Assembly: GCF_022664455.2 (NCBI RefSeq)
Contig: NZ_JAKRKC020000001.1
Location: 3,415,001 to 3,479,000, forward strand
Source of the DNA: Actinomadura luzonensis
GTDB taxonomy: Bacteria; Actinomycetota; Actinomycetes; Streptosporangiales; Streptosporangiaceae
Direction: 5' to 3'
DNA: 64,000 nt
In this document: piece by piece, positions 8,110 through 16,734 of the stretch
Layout of the letters: every line of letters starts with the position of its first letter
Numbering within the stretch: position 1 is the stretch's first letter
The notes under the pieces: model-generated
What the model saw: the letters and a program-made list of their open reading frames with translations, nothing else
The model's database searches: none
Told to the model about the DNA's origin: nothing
Translations under genes and position numbers: made by a program

Positions 8110-9936
8110 TCACCGCACCCTGTGCACGGCCTTCTTCGCCGACCTGCCGGGATACACCACGACCAGGTGCTCCTCCAGCGGCGCGTCCGGGTCGTCCGCG
8201 TCCCACGGCCGGGTGCGGGCGTGTACGCGCAGGCGGTAGTGCCCGGGACCGGCGACGGCCAGGTTCGGCAGCGGCCCGGCCGCCCCGCTGCCGCCGCCCT
8301 CGGGGTAGGGCGGGACCACCAGGCGGCCGCTGCGGCTGGTGATGCCCACCTCCACCACCCGGTCCCAGCCGGTGAGCCGCAGCGGCGGGGCGGCGTCGAA
8401 CGCCTTGACGGTCAGGCACATCGCCGTGTTCTCGGAGCCGGTCAGGATGGCGGCGCTGCTGCCGGCGACGTCGATGAACCCGTCGTCGACGGCGGCGAAG
8501 GGGTCGGCGGCGAACTCCTCGCGGTCGTCGAAGACGGCGTAGCCGCCGCCTTCGAACAGCATGTACGCGGCCGTGCCCTGCCGCCTGGCCCGCGTCCTGG
8601 GCCAGGGGTCGGCGCAGCGGGCGTTGGCCGCCGCCTTCCACTCGGCCACTTCCCGGTCGCGCTCGGCCTGCCGGCGGGCCGCGTCCGCCTGCCGCCGGGC
8701 TTCGAGGCCGGGGCACAGGTGGTCCAGGGCCGCAGCCAGCTCGGCGGTGTCGCCGCTGCCGCCCGCCCGCCGGTGCCGCGCGTCGCGCTCCCGGTCGCCG
8801 GGCAGGGCGCACAGCTCCTCGCCGCGGGCCAGGACGCGCTGGTCCGGCAGGTCCTCGGGGAACAGCGGCGCCGTCGTGAAGGTCTCGCCCCTGGCCAGGC
8901 AGAGGAACGAGCGCCGCCGCTCCTCGACGCCGAGGCCGGCCGCGGGCCGCAGCCGGTCGCGGCAGCCGTCGTCCGGCGCGGTGTAGGTGAGCCGGACGCC
9001 CTCCTCCGCGCCGACCACGGCCAGCGGCAGCGCGAGCACGGCGGCGACGAGCCCGCGCGGCACCCGCCCGCCCCCGGCCACCGCGACGCCACCCCCACCC
9101 AGCCGCGCGGCCGACCCGTCCGCCCCGGCCCCGTCCGCCCCGGCCCCGTCCGCAGCGTGGCTTTGGGCCGCGAGCTCGTGCGCTGTGCGTGCCTGCCACA
9201 CGACGCCCAGCCCGCCGAGCGCGTGCACCGCCACCTCCAGGCCGCCGGACCACGGCCGCCCGAGGTCGAGCAGGGGGCCGCCGGCCTGCGAGGCGAGCAG
9301 GGCGATCCAGCCGATGCTCGTCGTCGCCGGGCTGAAGCGCCCGTCGTGGTGCTGGCCGGCGAGGATCATCGCCCGGCAGCCGACGGCCGCCAGCCCCGCC
9401 CAGAACAGCGCCGTCAGCGTCGTGCCCGTGGCGAACAGCCGCAGCACCCCGGCGAGCAGGCCGGCCAGCCCGAGCGCGACGGCGACCACCCGGAACCGGG
9501 CCGTGACCCCGGACAGGACCCGCACCAGCAGGACCACCGTGGCGGCCGACACCGCCAGCCCGGCGGCGTACGCCACATGCTCGGACAGGTCGTCGAGAAG
9601 CTCCCACAGCACCAGCTCACCGGCGACGTCGGCGTAGAGCAGGCGGCGCAGCCACACCACCTCGCCCGGCCGCACCACCGCGCGCCCCGGCGCCCCGGCG
9701 CGCGGCAGCGCGGGGCCGCGCAGGATCTGCCACAGCGACCACCCGTCCAGCACGCAGACCGCGGCGTACAGCGGCCACAGCCCGGCGTCCCACCACACCA
9801 CGGGCGTGATCGGCGCGAGCCCGACGAGCGCGCGCCCGCCGCCGAGCGCCATGGCGACGGCGACGGCGGTCAGGTAGAGCGCGACGGCGACGGCGGCCGC
9901 ACGCCCGAAACGGTGGCGGGCGACGGCCCGGAGCAA
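8110..9936 (-). CDS. Membrane protein of unknown function, downstream of a two-component system
   Basis: About 608 residues. The first 260 or so hold roughly six to seven membrane segments (for example AAAVAVALYLTAVAVAMAL and VAVALGLAGLLAGVLRLFA). After a linker of repeated GADG units and one more membrane segment (GLVAAVLALPLAVVGA), the C-terminal 300 residues are soluble, with several Cys, and resemble no family I can name. No ATG or GTG fits: the start is a TTG at 9936, about 40 bp after the response-regulator stop. It is last in the HK-RR-membrane operon, so it may be a target or part of the sensing system. Confidence 0.65.
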   Translation of the reverse strand: MLRAVARHRFGRAAAVAVALYLTAVAVAMALGGGRALVGLAPITPVVWWDAGLWPLYAAVCVLDGWSLWQILRGPALPRAGAPGRAVVRPGEVVWLRRLLYADVAGELVLWELLDDLSEHVAYAAGLAVSAATVVLLVRVLSGVTARFRVVAVALGLAGLLAGVLRLFATGTTLTALFWAGLAAVGCRAMILAGQHHDGRFSPATTSIGWIALLASQAGGPLLDLGRPWSGGLEVAVHALGGLGVVWQARTAHELAAQSHAADGAGADGAGADGSAARLGGGGVAVAGGGRVPRGLVAAVLALPLAVVGAEEGVRLTYTAPDDGCRDRLRPAAGLGVEERRRSFLCLARGETFTTAPLFPEDLPDQRVLARGEELCALPGDRERDARHRRAGGSGDTAELAAALDHLCPGLEARRQADAARRQAERDREVAEWKAAANARCADPWPRTRARRQGTAAYMLFEGGGYAVFDDREEFAADPFAAVDDGFIDVAGSSAAILTGSENTAMCLTVKAFDAAPPLRLTGWDRVVEVGITSRSGRLVVPPYPEGGGSGAAGPLPNLAVAGPGHYRLRVHARTRPWDADDPDAPLEEHLVVVYPGRSAKKAVHRVR

Positions 9937-9976
9937 GACGGCGATGCGGATGATCGTAATGGACCGCGCACTCCGG

Positions 9977-10651
9977 TCAGCCCGGGTCGAGGTAGGACAG
10001 GACGGCGGCCACCCGCCGGTGCACGTCCCCGCTGTTCTCCAGCCCCAGCTTGGTGAAGATGGAGTTGACGTTCTTCTCCACCGACGACACCGACAGGTGC
10101 AGGACCCGCGCGATGGCCGGGTTCGAGCGGCCCCGCGCCATCTCGCGCAGCACGTCGCGTTCCCTGGGGGTCAGCGCCTCGGGCCCGCCGCGGACGTCGC
10201 GCCTGGCCAGCAGGCCCTCCACCACCTTCGGGTCGATGACCGAGCCGCCCGAGGCGACCGCGCGGATCGCGCCCAGCAGCTCGTCCAGGTCCCCCACGCG
10301 GTCCTTCAGCAGGTACGCGAACCCCTCGGTGCCCTGCCTGAACAGCTCGACGGCGAACAACGCGTCCGCGTACTGCGACAGCACCACGACGCCGACGCGC
10401 GGGTGCAGGGCCCTGATGCGGTGCGCGGCGTCGATGCCCTCGAAGCCCTGCCGCCACGCGCCGCCCGGCATGCGGATGTCGGTGACCACCACGTCGGGCG
10501 CGAGCCGGCGTACGGCGTCGAGCAGGTCGTCGGCGTCGCCGACCGCGCCGACGACGCGCACCTCGCCCGAGGTCTCCAGCAGCTGCCGAGTGCCCTCCCT
10601 GACGAGGTAGTGGTCGTCGGCCACGACGGCGCGGATCCGGTCGTCAGTCAT
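9977..10651 (-). CDS. NarL/LuxR-type response regulator
   Basis: 224 residues. Receiver domain at 1-125 (acidic DDHY, phospho-acceptor Asp in VVVTDIRMPGG, then switch Ser in VVVLSQYAD and Lys in YLLKDRVGD) and a LuxR HTH at about 155-215 (LTPRERDVLREMARGRSNPAIARVLHLSV). It overlaps the kinase gene by 8 bp, so the pair is translationally coupled. Targets are unknown; its own operon and the divergent lipoprotein gene are the nearest candidates. Confidence 0.93.
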   Translation of the reverse strand: MTDDRIRAVVADDHYLVREGTRQLLETSGEVRVVGAVGDADDLLDAVRRLAPDVVVTDIRMPGGAWRQGFEGIDAAHRIRALHPRVGVVVLSQYADALFAVELFRQGTEGFAYLLKDRVGDLDELLGAIRAVASGGSVIDPKVVEGLLARRDVRGGPEALTPRERDVLREMARGRSNPAIARVLHLSVSSVEKNVNSIFTKLGLENSGDVHRRVAAVLSYLDPG

Positions 10652-12377
10652 CGGCCGGCACCCAGGCGCGCACGCTGGTCCCCTTTCCCTGGCGGCTGTC
10701 GAGGGCGAGGCCGCCGCCCAGCGCGCCGAGCCGGTCGGCCAGCGTGGCCAGCCCCCGCCGGGCGGCGGAGTCCGGCAGGCCCCGGCCGTCGTCGGTGATC
10801 GCCGCCCGCAGGCGGCCGCCCGCCTGCGACAGGCGTACCTCTATTCTTCCGGCCGCGGCGTGCTTGAGCGCGTTGGCGACGGCCTCGCTGACGGTGAAGT
10901 AGAGCGCGCCCTCGATCTCGTCGGGGAAGCGGCGGGCGCGCAGCCCCGGGTCGGCGACGACGGTGGTGGGCACGGGCAGCCCGGCGCAGCGCTCCTCCAC
11001 CGCCTCCACCAGGCCGCCTTGGCTGAGCGCCGAGGGGTGGATGCCGGCGGCCAGTTCCCGCAGGTCGGCGAGGGTCTGGCGGGCCTGGTCACGCAGGCGG
11101 GCGAGCTGCTGCGGGCCGGCGCCGGCGGCGCGGGCCAGTTCGAGCCCGGCGATGAGGGCGACGAGCTGCTGCTGCACGCCGTCGTGGATGTTGCGCTCGA
11201 TGCGCCGGCGCTCGGCCTCCTGGGCGCCGACCAGGCGGGTGAGCAGGCCGGCGTTCTGGATGGCCAGCCCGGCGGGCACGGCGAGGGCGTGGAGCAGGCG
11301 GCGGTCCTCCGCGCCGAGCCGCCCGGCGTCCTTGGGGCCGCATTCCAGCAGGCCGAGCCCGCCCCGCACGGGGACGGCGAGCACGGCCGGGCCCTCCTCG
11401 CGGCCGGCGACCACGCGGGTGCCGTCGGCCAGCGTGACGGCCGCCCACCGGGTCTGCAGCCCAGCGCGGACCGCCGCCGCCAGCCGGCCGAGCTGCGCGG
11501 CGGGCTCGGGCGTGTCCTCCAGGGCGGTGCCGAGGTCGTGCAGCACCTCGTCCACGGTGGGCCGCAGGTCGAAGACCAGGCTCAGCCGGGAGCCGCGCAG
11601 CCCGAAGCGGATGTCCAGCAGGCGGTGCCGCATGACGGCGACGATGAGCGCGCCGGGCAGCGCCCCGAACCCGGCGACGAAGCCGAGCGCGCCGCTCACC
11701 CACGAGCCGCCCCCGTAGCCGTACAGGAGCACCAGCGCCATCCCGGCCATGGTCAGGACGGCGCCGGCGACCATGCAGGCGTACTGGCCGCGCTCGGCGG
11801 GCCCGGCGCGCCGCCACCGCACGACGAGCCCGCCCGCCACGACCAGCGCGGCGGCGGTCACGATGAGCTGCCCGGCCGCGCCGGCCAGCGCGCCGGTCAG
11901 CGCGACGGCGGTGTTCGGCTCGTACGGCCGGTGCACGGTGTACCCGGACGCGACGAGCCCGGCCGCATGGGCGGCGGTCCCGGCGGCGGCGATCCAGGCG
12001 AGCGCCCGCCAGCGGCGTCCGGGCAGCCGGCCCTCGGGGAACAGCAGCGGCACGAACACCCACGCCAGCGCGTAGAACACGGCGAGCAGCCCGAGCGGGA
12101 GCGAGGCGAGCGGCGGCCGCGCGTCCGTCCTGATCGTCAGGCCCATGCCGAGGAGGCTCAGCCCGAGGCAGAGCGCCGTGGCCTGCACGAGCCAGCCGTA
12201 GCGGACGTCGGGCCGGCGGCTGGTGAGCAGCCAGCCCAGGGCGGGCAGCAGCGCCCAGAACAGGACAGGCCACCACTGCCGCGGCGGGACCGACGGCCCG
12301 CTCTGCAGGATCACGCCCACGACCGCGCTGCCTGCCGCTGTCGTCGCCAGCAGCCCGGCCACCAGCCTGGAACTCAT
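10644..12377 (-). CDS. Membrane sensor histidine kinase (HisKA_3 type)
   Basis: 577 residues. The N-terminal half has about eight membrane segments (for example LPLGLLAVFYALAWVFVPLL), then a GAF-like region, the HisKA_3 dimerisation helix with phospho-His in RRRIERNIHDGVQQQLVAL, and the HATPase domain (N-box VSEAVANALKHA, G1 ITDDGRGLPD, G2 GLATLADRLGALGGGL). It phosphorylates the response regulator encoded directly downstream. No classical extracytoplasmic sensor loop is visible, so sensing is probably within the membrane or through the GAF-like part. Confidence 0.92.
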   Translation of the reverse strand: MSSRLVAGLLATTAAGSAVVGVILQSGPSVPPRQWWPVLFWALLPALGWLLTSRRPDVRYGWLVQATALCLGLSLLGMGLTIRTDARPPLASLPLGLLAVFYALAWVFVPLLFPEGRLPGRRWRALAWIAAAGTAAHAAGLVASGYTVHRPYEPNTAVALTGALAGAAGQLIVTAAALVVAGGLVVRWRRAGPAERGQYACMVAGAVLTMAGMALVLLYGYGGGSWVSGALGFVAGFGALPGALIVAVMRHRLLDIRFGLRGSRLSLVFDLRPTVDEVLHDLGTALEDTPEPAAQLGRLAAAVRAGLQTRWAAVTLADGTRVVAGREEGPAVLAVPVRGGLGLLECGPKDAGRLGAEDRRLLHALAVPAGLAIQNAGLLTRLVGAQEAERRRIERNIHDGVQQQLVALIAGLELARAAGAGPQQLARLRDQARQTLADLRELAAGIHPSALSQGGLVEAVEERCAGLPVPTTVVADPGLRARRFPDEIEGALYFTVSEAVANALKHAAAGRIEVRLSQAGGRLRAAITDDGRGLPDSAARRGLATLADRLGALGGGLALDSRQGKGTSVRAWVPADD

Positions 12378-12536
12378 GGGTCACCATCGTCGCCGACGGC
12401 CGGGCCGGGCGTCCATGCGGTTGTCCGCACTCTCCGTGCGGCCGGCCGCACCTTCGACGACGGCGGCCGGCCGGGTGGCCGCGCCGGGCCGGGCTCGCTT
12501 GCCTGGGAAGCACATCGCCGTCCGAAGGAGCCCATC

Positions 12537-13886
12537 ATGACCCTGCCGTCGAAGACCGCGCGGACCCTGGCAGCGGCCCTGCTGGCCACGGGCCTGGCAG
12601 CCTGCGCCGCCGGAACCCCCGCAGGCGCCGCCGTCACCCCTGCCGCCACGCCCACACAGTCCACCCCCACCGGAGCCCCCGACACCCCGGCGGGACGGCA
12701 ACTGGGCTGGCTGCTCGACGCCGCCGCCCGCCTGCCGGTCCCGGACGCCGAGCTGGCCCGCCACTTCGCGGCCGGCTTCCTCCAGCAGATCCCGCCCGCC
12801 CGCGTCAACCAGGCGCTGGCCGCGTACGCCGGGATGCGGCTGGACCGGCTGGCAAGTTCCCAGGACCGCTCGGTGCAGGCGCTCGTGGTCGCGGGCGGCA
12901 AGGCCGCCACGCTCGCGCTCACCGTGGACGGCGCGGGCCTGATCGACTACCTGCTGTTCGGCGCGCCCGCCCCGACGAGCTGGGCCGAGCTGGAGCGGCG
13001 GCTGCGCGCGGCGGCGCCGCAGGCGGGGTTCCTCGCCGCCGAGCTGACCGGCGGCGGCCGCTGCCGCCCGGTCCACGCGCTCGCGCCGGCCACCACCAGG
13101 CCGCTCGGCTCGATGTTCAAGCTGTACGTGCTGGGCGCCGTGGCCGAGCGGATCCGGCAGGGCGCGTTCGGCTGGGACACCCCGATCACGATCCGCCCGG
13201 AGCTGAAGAGCCTGCCCGCGGGCCGGCTCCAGGATCGCCCGGACGGCAGCACGGTGACGGTGCTGGAGGCCGCCCGGCTGATGATCTCCATCAGCGACAA
13301 CACGGCCGCCGACCTGCTCATCCACCAGGCCGGCCGCGCGGCCGTCGAGCGGACCGTGCGCGCGTGGGGCGGTGACGCCGCGCGCGACGTGCCGTTCCTG
13401 ACGACGCGGGAGCTGTTCGTGCTCAAGGGCGCGGACTACCCGCACCACGCCCGGCGCTACCTGTCGCTCGGGACGGCGGAGCGCCGCCGCTACCTGGCGC
13501 GGGTGGTGGACCGGGTGCCGCTGTCGGCCGTCACGCCGTGGAACGAGCCGCGCGAGCTGGACCGGCTCGAATGGTTCGCCACCCCGGCCGGGCTCTGCCG
13601 CGCCTACGCGGGCCTGGCGGAGCTGCGGGACCCGCGCATCGGCGAGATCATGTCGGTCAACGACGCCGGGCTCGGGCTGGACCCGGCGCGGTGGCCGCGG
13701 GTGTGGTTCAAGGGCGGCTCGGAGCCGGGCGTGCTCGGCCTGAGCTTCCTGGCCCGCACGGCCGAGGGCCGGACGTACGTGGTGGCCCTGATGGGCGTCA
13801 GCCCGGAGGCGCCCTTCGACGAGCGGACGACCGGCTTGGAGCTGGTCGCCCTCGCCCGCGGCGCGTTCACCCTGGCCGCCGGCTGA
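12537..13886 (+). CDS. Cpe/LpqF-like lipoprotein with class A beta-lactamase fold
   Basis: 449 residues. A lipobox (LAAC near residue 23) predicts a lipid-anchored exported protein. Residues about 60-165 (ARHFAAGFLQQIPPARVNQAL) match the N-terminal domain of Cpe/LpqF proteins, such as mycobacterial LpqF and ORF12 of clavulanic acid clusters. The C-terminal domain is beta-lactamase-like with SMFK (SxxK), SDN in SISDNTAADLL and KGG in place of KTG. Ribosome site GAAGGAG is 6 nt upstream of the ATG. It diverges from the sensor kinase across about 160 bp, so it may be a target of that system. Esterase or peptidase activity is more likely than true beta-lactamase activity. Confidence 0.85.
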   Translation: MTLPSKTARTLAAALLATGLAACAAGTPAGAAVTPAATPTQSTPTGAPDTPAGRQLGWLLDAAARLPVPDAELARHFAAGFLQQIPPARVNQALAAYAGMRLDRLASSQDRSVQALVVAGGKAATLALTVDGAGLIDYLLFGAPAPTSWAELERRLRAAAPQAGFLAAELTGGGRCRPVHALAPATTRPLGSMFKLYVLGAVAERIRQGAFGWDTPITIRPELKSLPAGRLQDRPDGSTVTVLEAARLMISISDNTAADLLIHQAGRAAVERTVRAWGGDAARDVPFLTTRELFVLKGADYPHHARRYLSLGTAERRRYLARVVDRVPLSAVTPWNEPRELDRLEWFATPAGLCRAYAGLAELRDPRIGEIMSVNDAGLGLDPARWPRVWFKGGSEPGVLGLSFLARTAEGRTYVVALMGVSPEAPFDERTTGLELVALARGAFTLAAG

Positions 13887-13898
13887 CCGGCGCGGCGG

Positions 13899-14669
13899 TC
13901 AGGCGGCGGCGAGCATGGCGTGCAGCCATCCGGTGAAGCGGTCCAGGCCCCGCTCCAGGTGTTCCAGGGCGGCGCTGCCGACGATCGCCCCGTCGCAGCC
14001 GGGCGGGAGGCGTTCGAGGTCGGCGGGGCTCGACAGGCCGAACGCGCAGCACACGGGCAGGTCCGGCCGTTCGGCCGCGACGGCGGCCAGCTTGGCGGCC
14101 ACCTGTCCGGGCCCGGCGTCCCACTGGCCGGTGCGCGCGCCCATCGCCAGGTAGACGAAGCCCGCGCCGTGGCCGAGCACGTCCCGCTCGCCCGGGGTGA
14201 GGCCGGGCGCGCCGGCCCGCAGTGCGGGGACGAGGAACGCGCCGTGCCCGGCCGCCGCCGCGGCCCACGCTTCCGGGGCGGGGGCGGAGTGCTCCAGCAG
14301 GAGCCCGGCCGCGCCCTCCGCCGGGATCCGCCACTGGTCCGGCGCGGGCCAGGCCGACTCGTAGACGACGGCCACCCGGGGGCCGGCCGCCGCCAGCCAG
14401 TCGCGGCGGCCGGCCGCGTCGGGGTGGGCGAGCAGGTGGCCGAGCGCGCGGGCGATCACCGGCCCGGTGCGCGGCGACCAGGTGGGCGCCGCGATGACCG
14501 GGAACTCCACGAAGGCGACCCCGGCGGCGACGGCGGCGCGCACGGCCGCGACGCTGGTGGGCCAGTCGGGGTAGCCGGGCACCAGGTAGAGGCCGAGCGC
14601 GCGGCGCGGCCCCGACCTGATCGCGCGGCCCAGCTCCAGCGCCGCCGCGACGCCGGCGGGGGCGCTCAC
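13899..14669 (-). CDS. TrpA-like (tryptophan synthase alpha-like) protein with altered active site
   Basis: 256 residues, close to normal TrpA length. The TIM-barrel signature is clear: LGLYLVPGYPDWPTS at the start, GFVYLAMGARTGQ in the loop-6 region, and CCAFGLSSPADLERL with GAIVGSAAL at the phosphate site. The catalytic Glu (VEF) is kept, but the DPLADGP loop carrying the catalytic Asp is replaced by a sequence reading WSPRTGP with no Asp. No TrpB gene is nearby. It starts with a GTG overlapping the upstream stop (GTGA) and is the last gene of the biosynthetic operon. It may be a lyase for another indole-like substrate or have lost catalysis. Confidence 0.8.
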   Translation of the reverse strand: MSAPAGVAAALELGRAIRSGPRRALGLYLVPGYPDWPTSVAAVRAAVAAGVAFVEFPVIAAPTWSPRTGPVIARALGHLLAHPDAAGRRDWLAAAGPRVAVVYESAWPAPDQWRIPAEGAAGLLLEHSAPAPEAWAAAAAGHGAFLVPALRAGAPGLTPGERDVLGHGAGFVYLAMGARTGQWDAGPGQVAAKLAAVAAERPDLPVCCAFGLSSPADLERLPPGCDGAIVGSAALEHLERGLDRFTGWLHAMLAAA

Positions 14670-15520
14670 GCCGCCGCCTCGCCCTCGTCCAGCAGGGCCG
14701 ACACGCGCAGCGCGCAGTAGCTCTCCCACAGCGTGGACCCGCGGCCCGGCCCGCCGCCGCGGACGCCGTAGCCGCCGTCGTCGTTGCGCAGCCCGGCCAC
14801 GTACGCCCGCAGCGCCTCACCCGCGACCGGCACCCCGGCCAGGCGGGCGGCGCGCAGCCCCCAGTACTGGGCGGCGAGCGACGGCCCCGCCGGGTCGCCG
14901 GGCCGGAACAGGAACAGGCCGTCGCGCAGGCAGGCGGCGACGAACGCGCGGTGCTCGGCCGGCGCGCTCCAGCCGGTCAGCAGGCCGAGCATCAGCACGC
15001 AGCAGTAGGTGCGCTCGATGTCCGGCGCGGCGCCGGGCAGCAGCCCGAAGCCGCCGCCCGGGTCGGCGCAGGCCCGCACGAACGTGGCGACCCGGTGCGC
15101 CTGCCCGGCGTCCAGGCTCTGCCCGGCGAACTCCATCGCCCGCACCGCGTAGAACAGCTCGTCCACGTCGAGCCGGACGTTGCCGCTCGGCCCGAACACG
15201 ACGCCGCTCAGCCAGGTCGCGAGCTGCGGCGTCAGCCGGCGCGGGTCGCCGGCCAGGGCGAGCACCTTGGTCGCGTAGTAGGTGGCGTCGAGCGCCGGCT
15301 CGGGCCGGTCGGGGGAGCCGGCGTAGGCTCCCGAGCTGCGCAGGCAGGCCGCGACGAGGGCCAGGCCCTCCTCCTTGACCCGCGGCGCGAGGTCCAGCAT
15401 CGCGCGGAGCTCGGTGGCCCAGCGCAGCGCCTCCATCGTGGGCTGCGTCCCGCCGCGCTCCACGTACAGGCCGGGCGCGGGGGAGCGGCCGCGCAGGAAC
15501 GTCTCAATCGTGCCGGTCAT
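14666..15520 (-). CDS. Alpha/alpha-toroid protein (prenyltransferase/squalene-cyclase-like repeats)
   Basis: 284 residues with repeating helical pairs, each ending in a G-rich turn: LVAACLRSSGAYAG, FVRACADPGGGFG, FVAACLRDGLFLF and YVAGLRNDDGGYG. This is the prenyltransferase beta-subunit/squalene oxidase repeat fold. It is much shorter than a cyclase and shows no DxDD motif, so terpene cyclisation is unlikely; a prenyl- or lipid-binding accessory role is possible. Its start overlaps the MFS stop by 17 bp and its stop overlaps the TrpA-like start, placing it firmly in the operon. Confidence 0.75.
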   Translation of the reverse strand: MTGTIETFLRGRSPAPGLYVERGGTQPTMEALRWATELRAMLDLAPRVKEEGLALVAACLRSSGAYAGSPDRPEPALDATYYATKVLALAGDPRRLTPQLATWLSGVVFGPSGNVRLDVDELFYAVRAMEFAGQSLDAGQAHRVATFVRACADPGGGFGLLPGAAPDIERTYCCVLMLGLLTGWSAPAEHRAFVAACLRDGLFLFRPGDPAGPSLAAQYWGLRAARLAGVPVAGEALRAYVAGLRNDDGGYGVRGGGPGRGSTLWESYCALRVSALLDEGEAAA

Positions 15521-16734
15521 GGATCATCCGTTCTGGTCGCTTCATGGACAGCTCGATCCGGCGCGCGAAGGGCCGCGCCGCGTACAGGAAGGCGGCCATG
15601 GCGGCGGCGACGCCGGCCAGCAGGCCGTACGCGCCGCCGCCCAGCCGCTCGAACAGCAGCGCCCCGGCCAGCGGCCCCACGATGAACCCGAGGTCCGACA
15701 GCAGGCCGAACACGCCGAACACCCGGCCGAGCGCGGCCTCGGGGACCACGCCGACGCCGCGGCGGGCCACCACGTACAGGACCGGCTGGGTGAGCATGAA
15801 CAGCAGGAACGCGCCGCCGAGCGGCCCGGCCGAGGGGGCGGCCGCCAGCCCGGCGAGCCCGCGGCGGCCACGGCGAAGGCCGCCGCGCCCAGGGCGGCCG
15901 GCGGCACCCGCTCGGCCAGCCGCCCGCCGGCCACGGCGCGGCCACGGCGAAGACGACCAGGCCGAGCCCGAACAGCGCGGCCGTGAGCCGCAGGCCGTCG
16001 CCCCCCAGCCGGTCGAGGTGGAGGGGCAGGGTGGGCTCCAGCGCGGCGTAGACGGCGTTGCTGACCAGGTCCGTCAGGCCGAAGACGACGACGAGCGCGA
16101 CGAGCGGGCCGCGCGCCGGCGCGGCGGGAGCCGGCTCCGCCGGGCGCGGCGCGTCCGCCGGGCCTTCGGCCGCGCGCCCGGCGGCGGCCACGAGCAGCGC
16201 CCCGGCCAGCGTGAACGACGCCAGCCGCCCCGCCAGGAACACGCCGGAGAACCCGAGCACCGGCCGCAGCAGCCCGACGAGGACCGGGCCGAGCGCCATG
16301 CCGGAGACGGCCGCCCCGCCGAACCAGCCGAACGCCCGCCCCGCGCCGAGCCCGGCCCGCCGGCTGAGCGCGGTGACCAGCCGGTACAGCGGCGGCATGG
16401 CGAAGCCCTCGGCGGCGCCCCAGAGCAGCCGCAGCGCCACCAGGGCCGGGCCGGTCGAGGCGTGCCCGGTGGCGGCCACCGCGGCGGCGGCCGCCACCAG
16501 CCAGCCCGCCGCCGCCCAGGCCGGCCGCCTCGGCAGGGCGTCGGCCAGCAGCCCGCCGAGCGGCTGGGTCAGCGCCTTGGCCAGGGCGAACCCGGCGAAG
16601 GCCAGGCCGACGGAGGCCGCGTCCATGCCGAGCCGGCCGGTCAGCTCGGGCACCAGCGGGATGAGCATCGTGTAGGCGATGTTCATGATCCCGGCGGCGA
16701 CGAGGACGGCCGCGAGGCGCCGCCGCGCGTTCAC
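15504..16734 (-). pseudogene. MFS transporter, interrupted by two single-base frameshifts
   Basis: The N-terminal 280 residues read as a normal 12-TM major facilitator (NIAYTMLIPLVPELTGRLGM; GGLLADALPRRPAWAAAGW). Near 15936 the frame must shift to read AGGRLAERVPPAALGAAAF, and near 15857 shift again to reach LTQPVLYVVARRGVGVVPEA and the end at 15504. Adding one base at each point gives an intact 410-residue protein, and both points are in short C runs. I think the gene is whole and the bases are sequencing losses, but true inactivation is possible. GTG start overlaps the upstream stop (GTGA). Likely product exporter. Confidence 0.75.

Noticed and set aside
12537-13886. True class A beta-lactamase
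   Set aside because: KGG replaces KTG and the N-terminal Cpe/LpqF-type domain and lipobox point to the ORF12/LpqF group.
14666-15520. Terpene cyclase or prenyltransferase enzyme
   Set aside because: It is too short and lacks DxDD and metal-binding motifs. Only the repeat fold can be supported.
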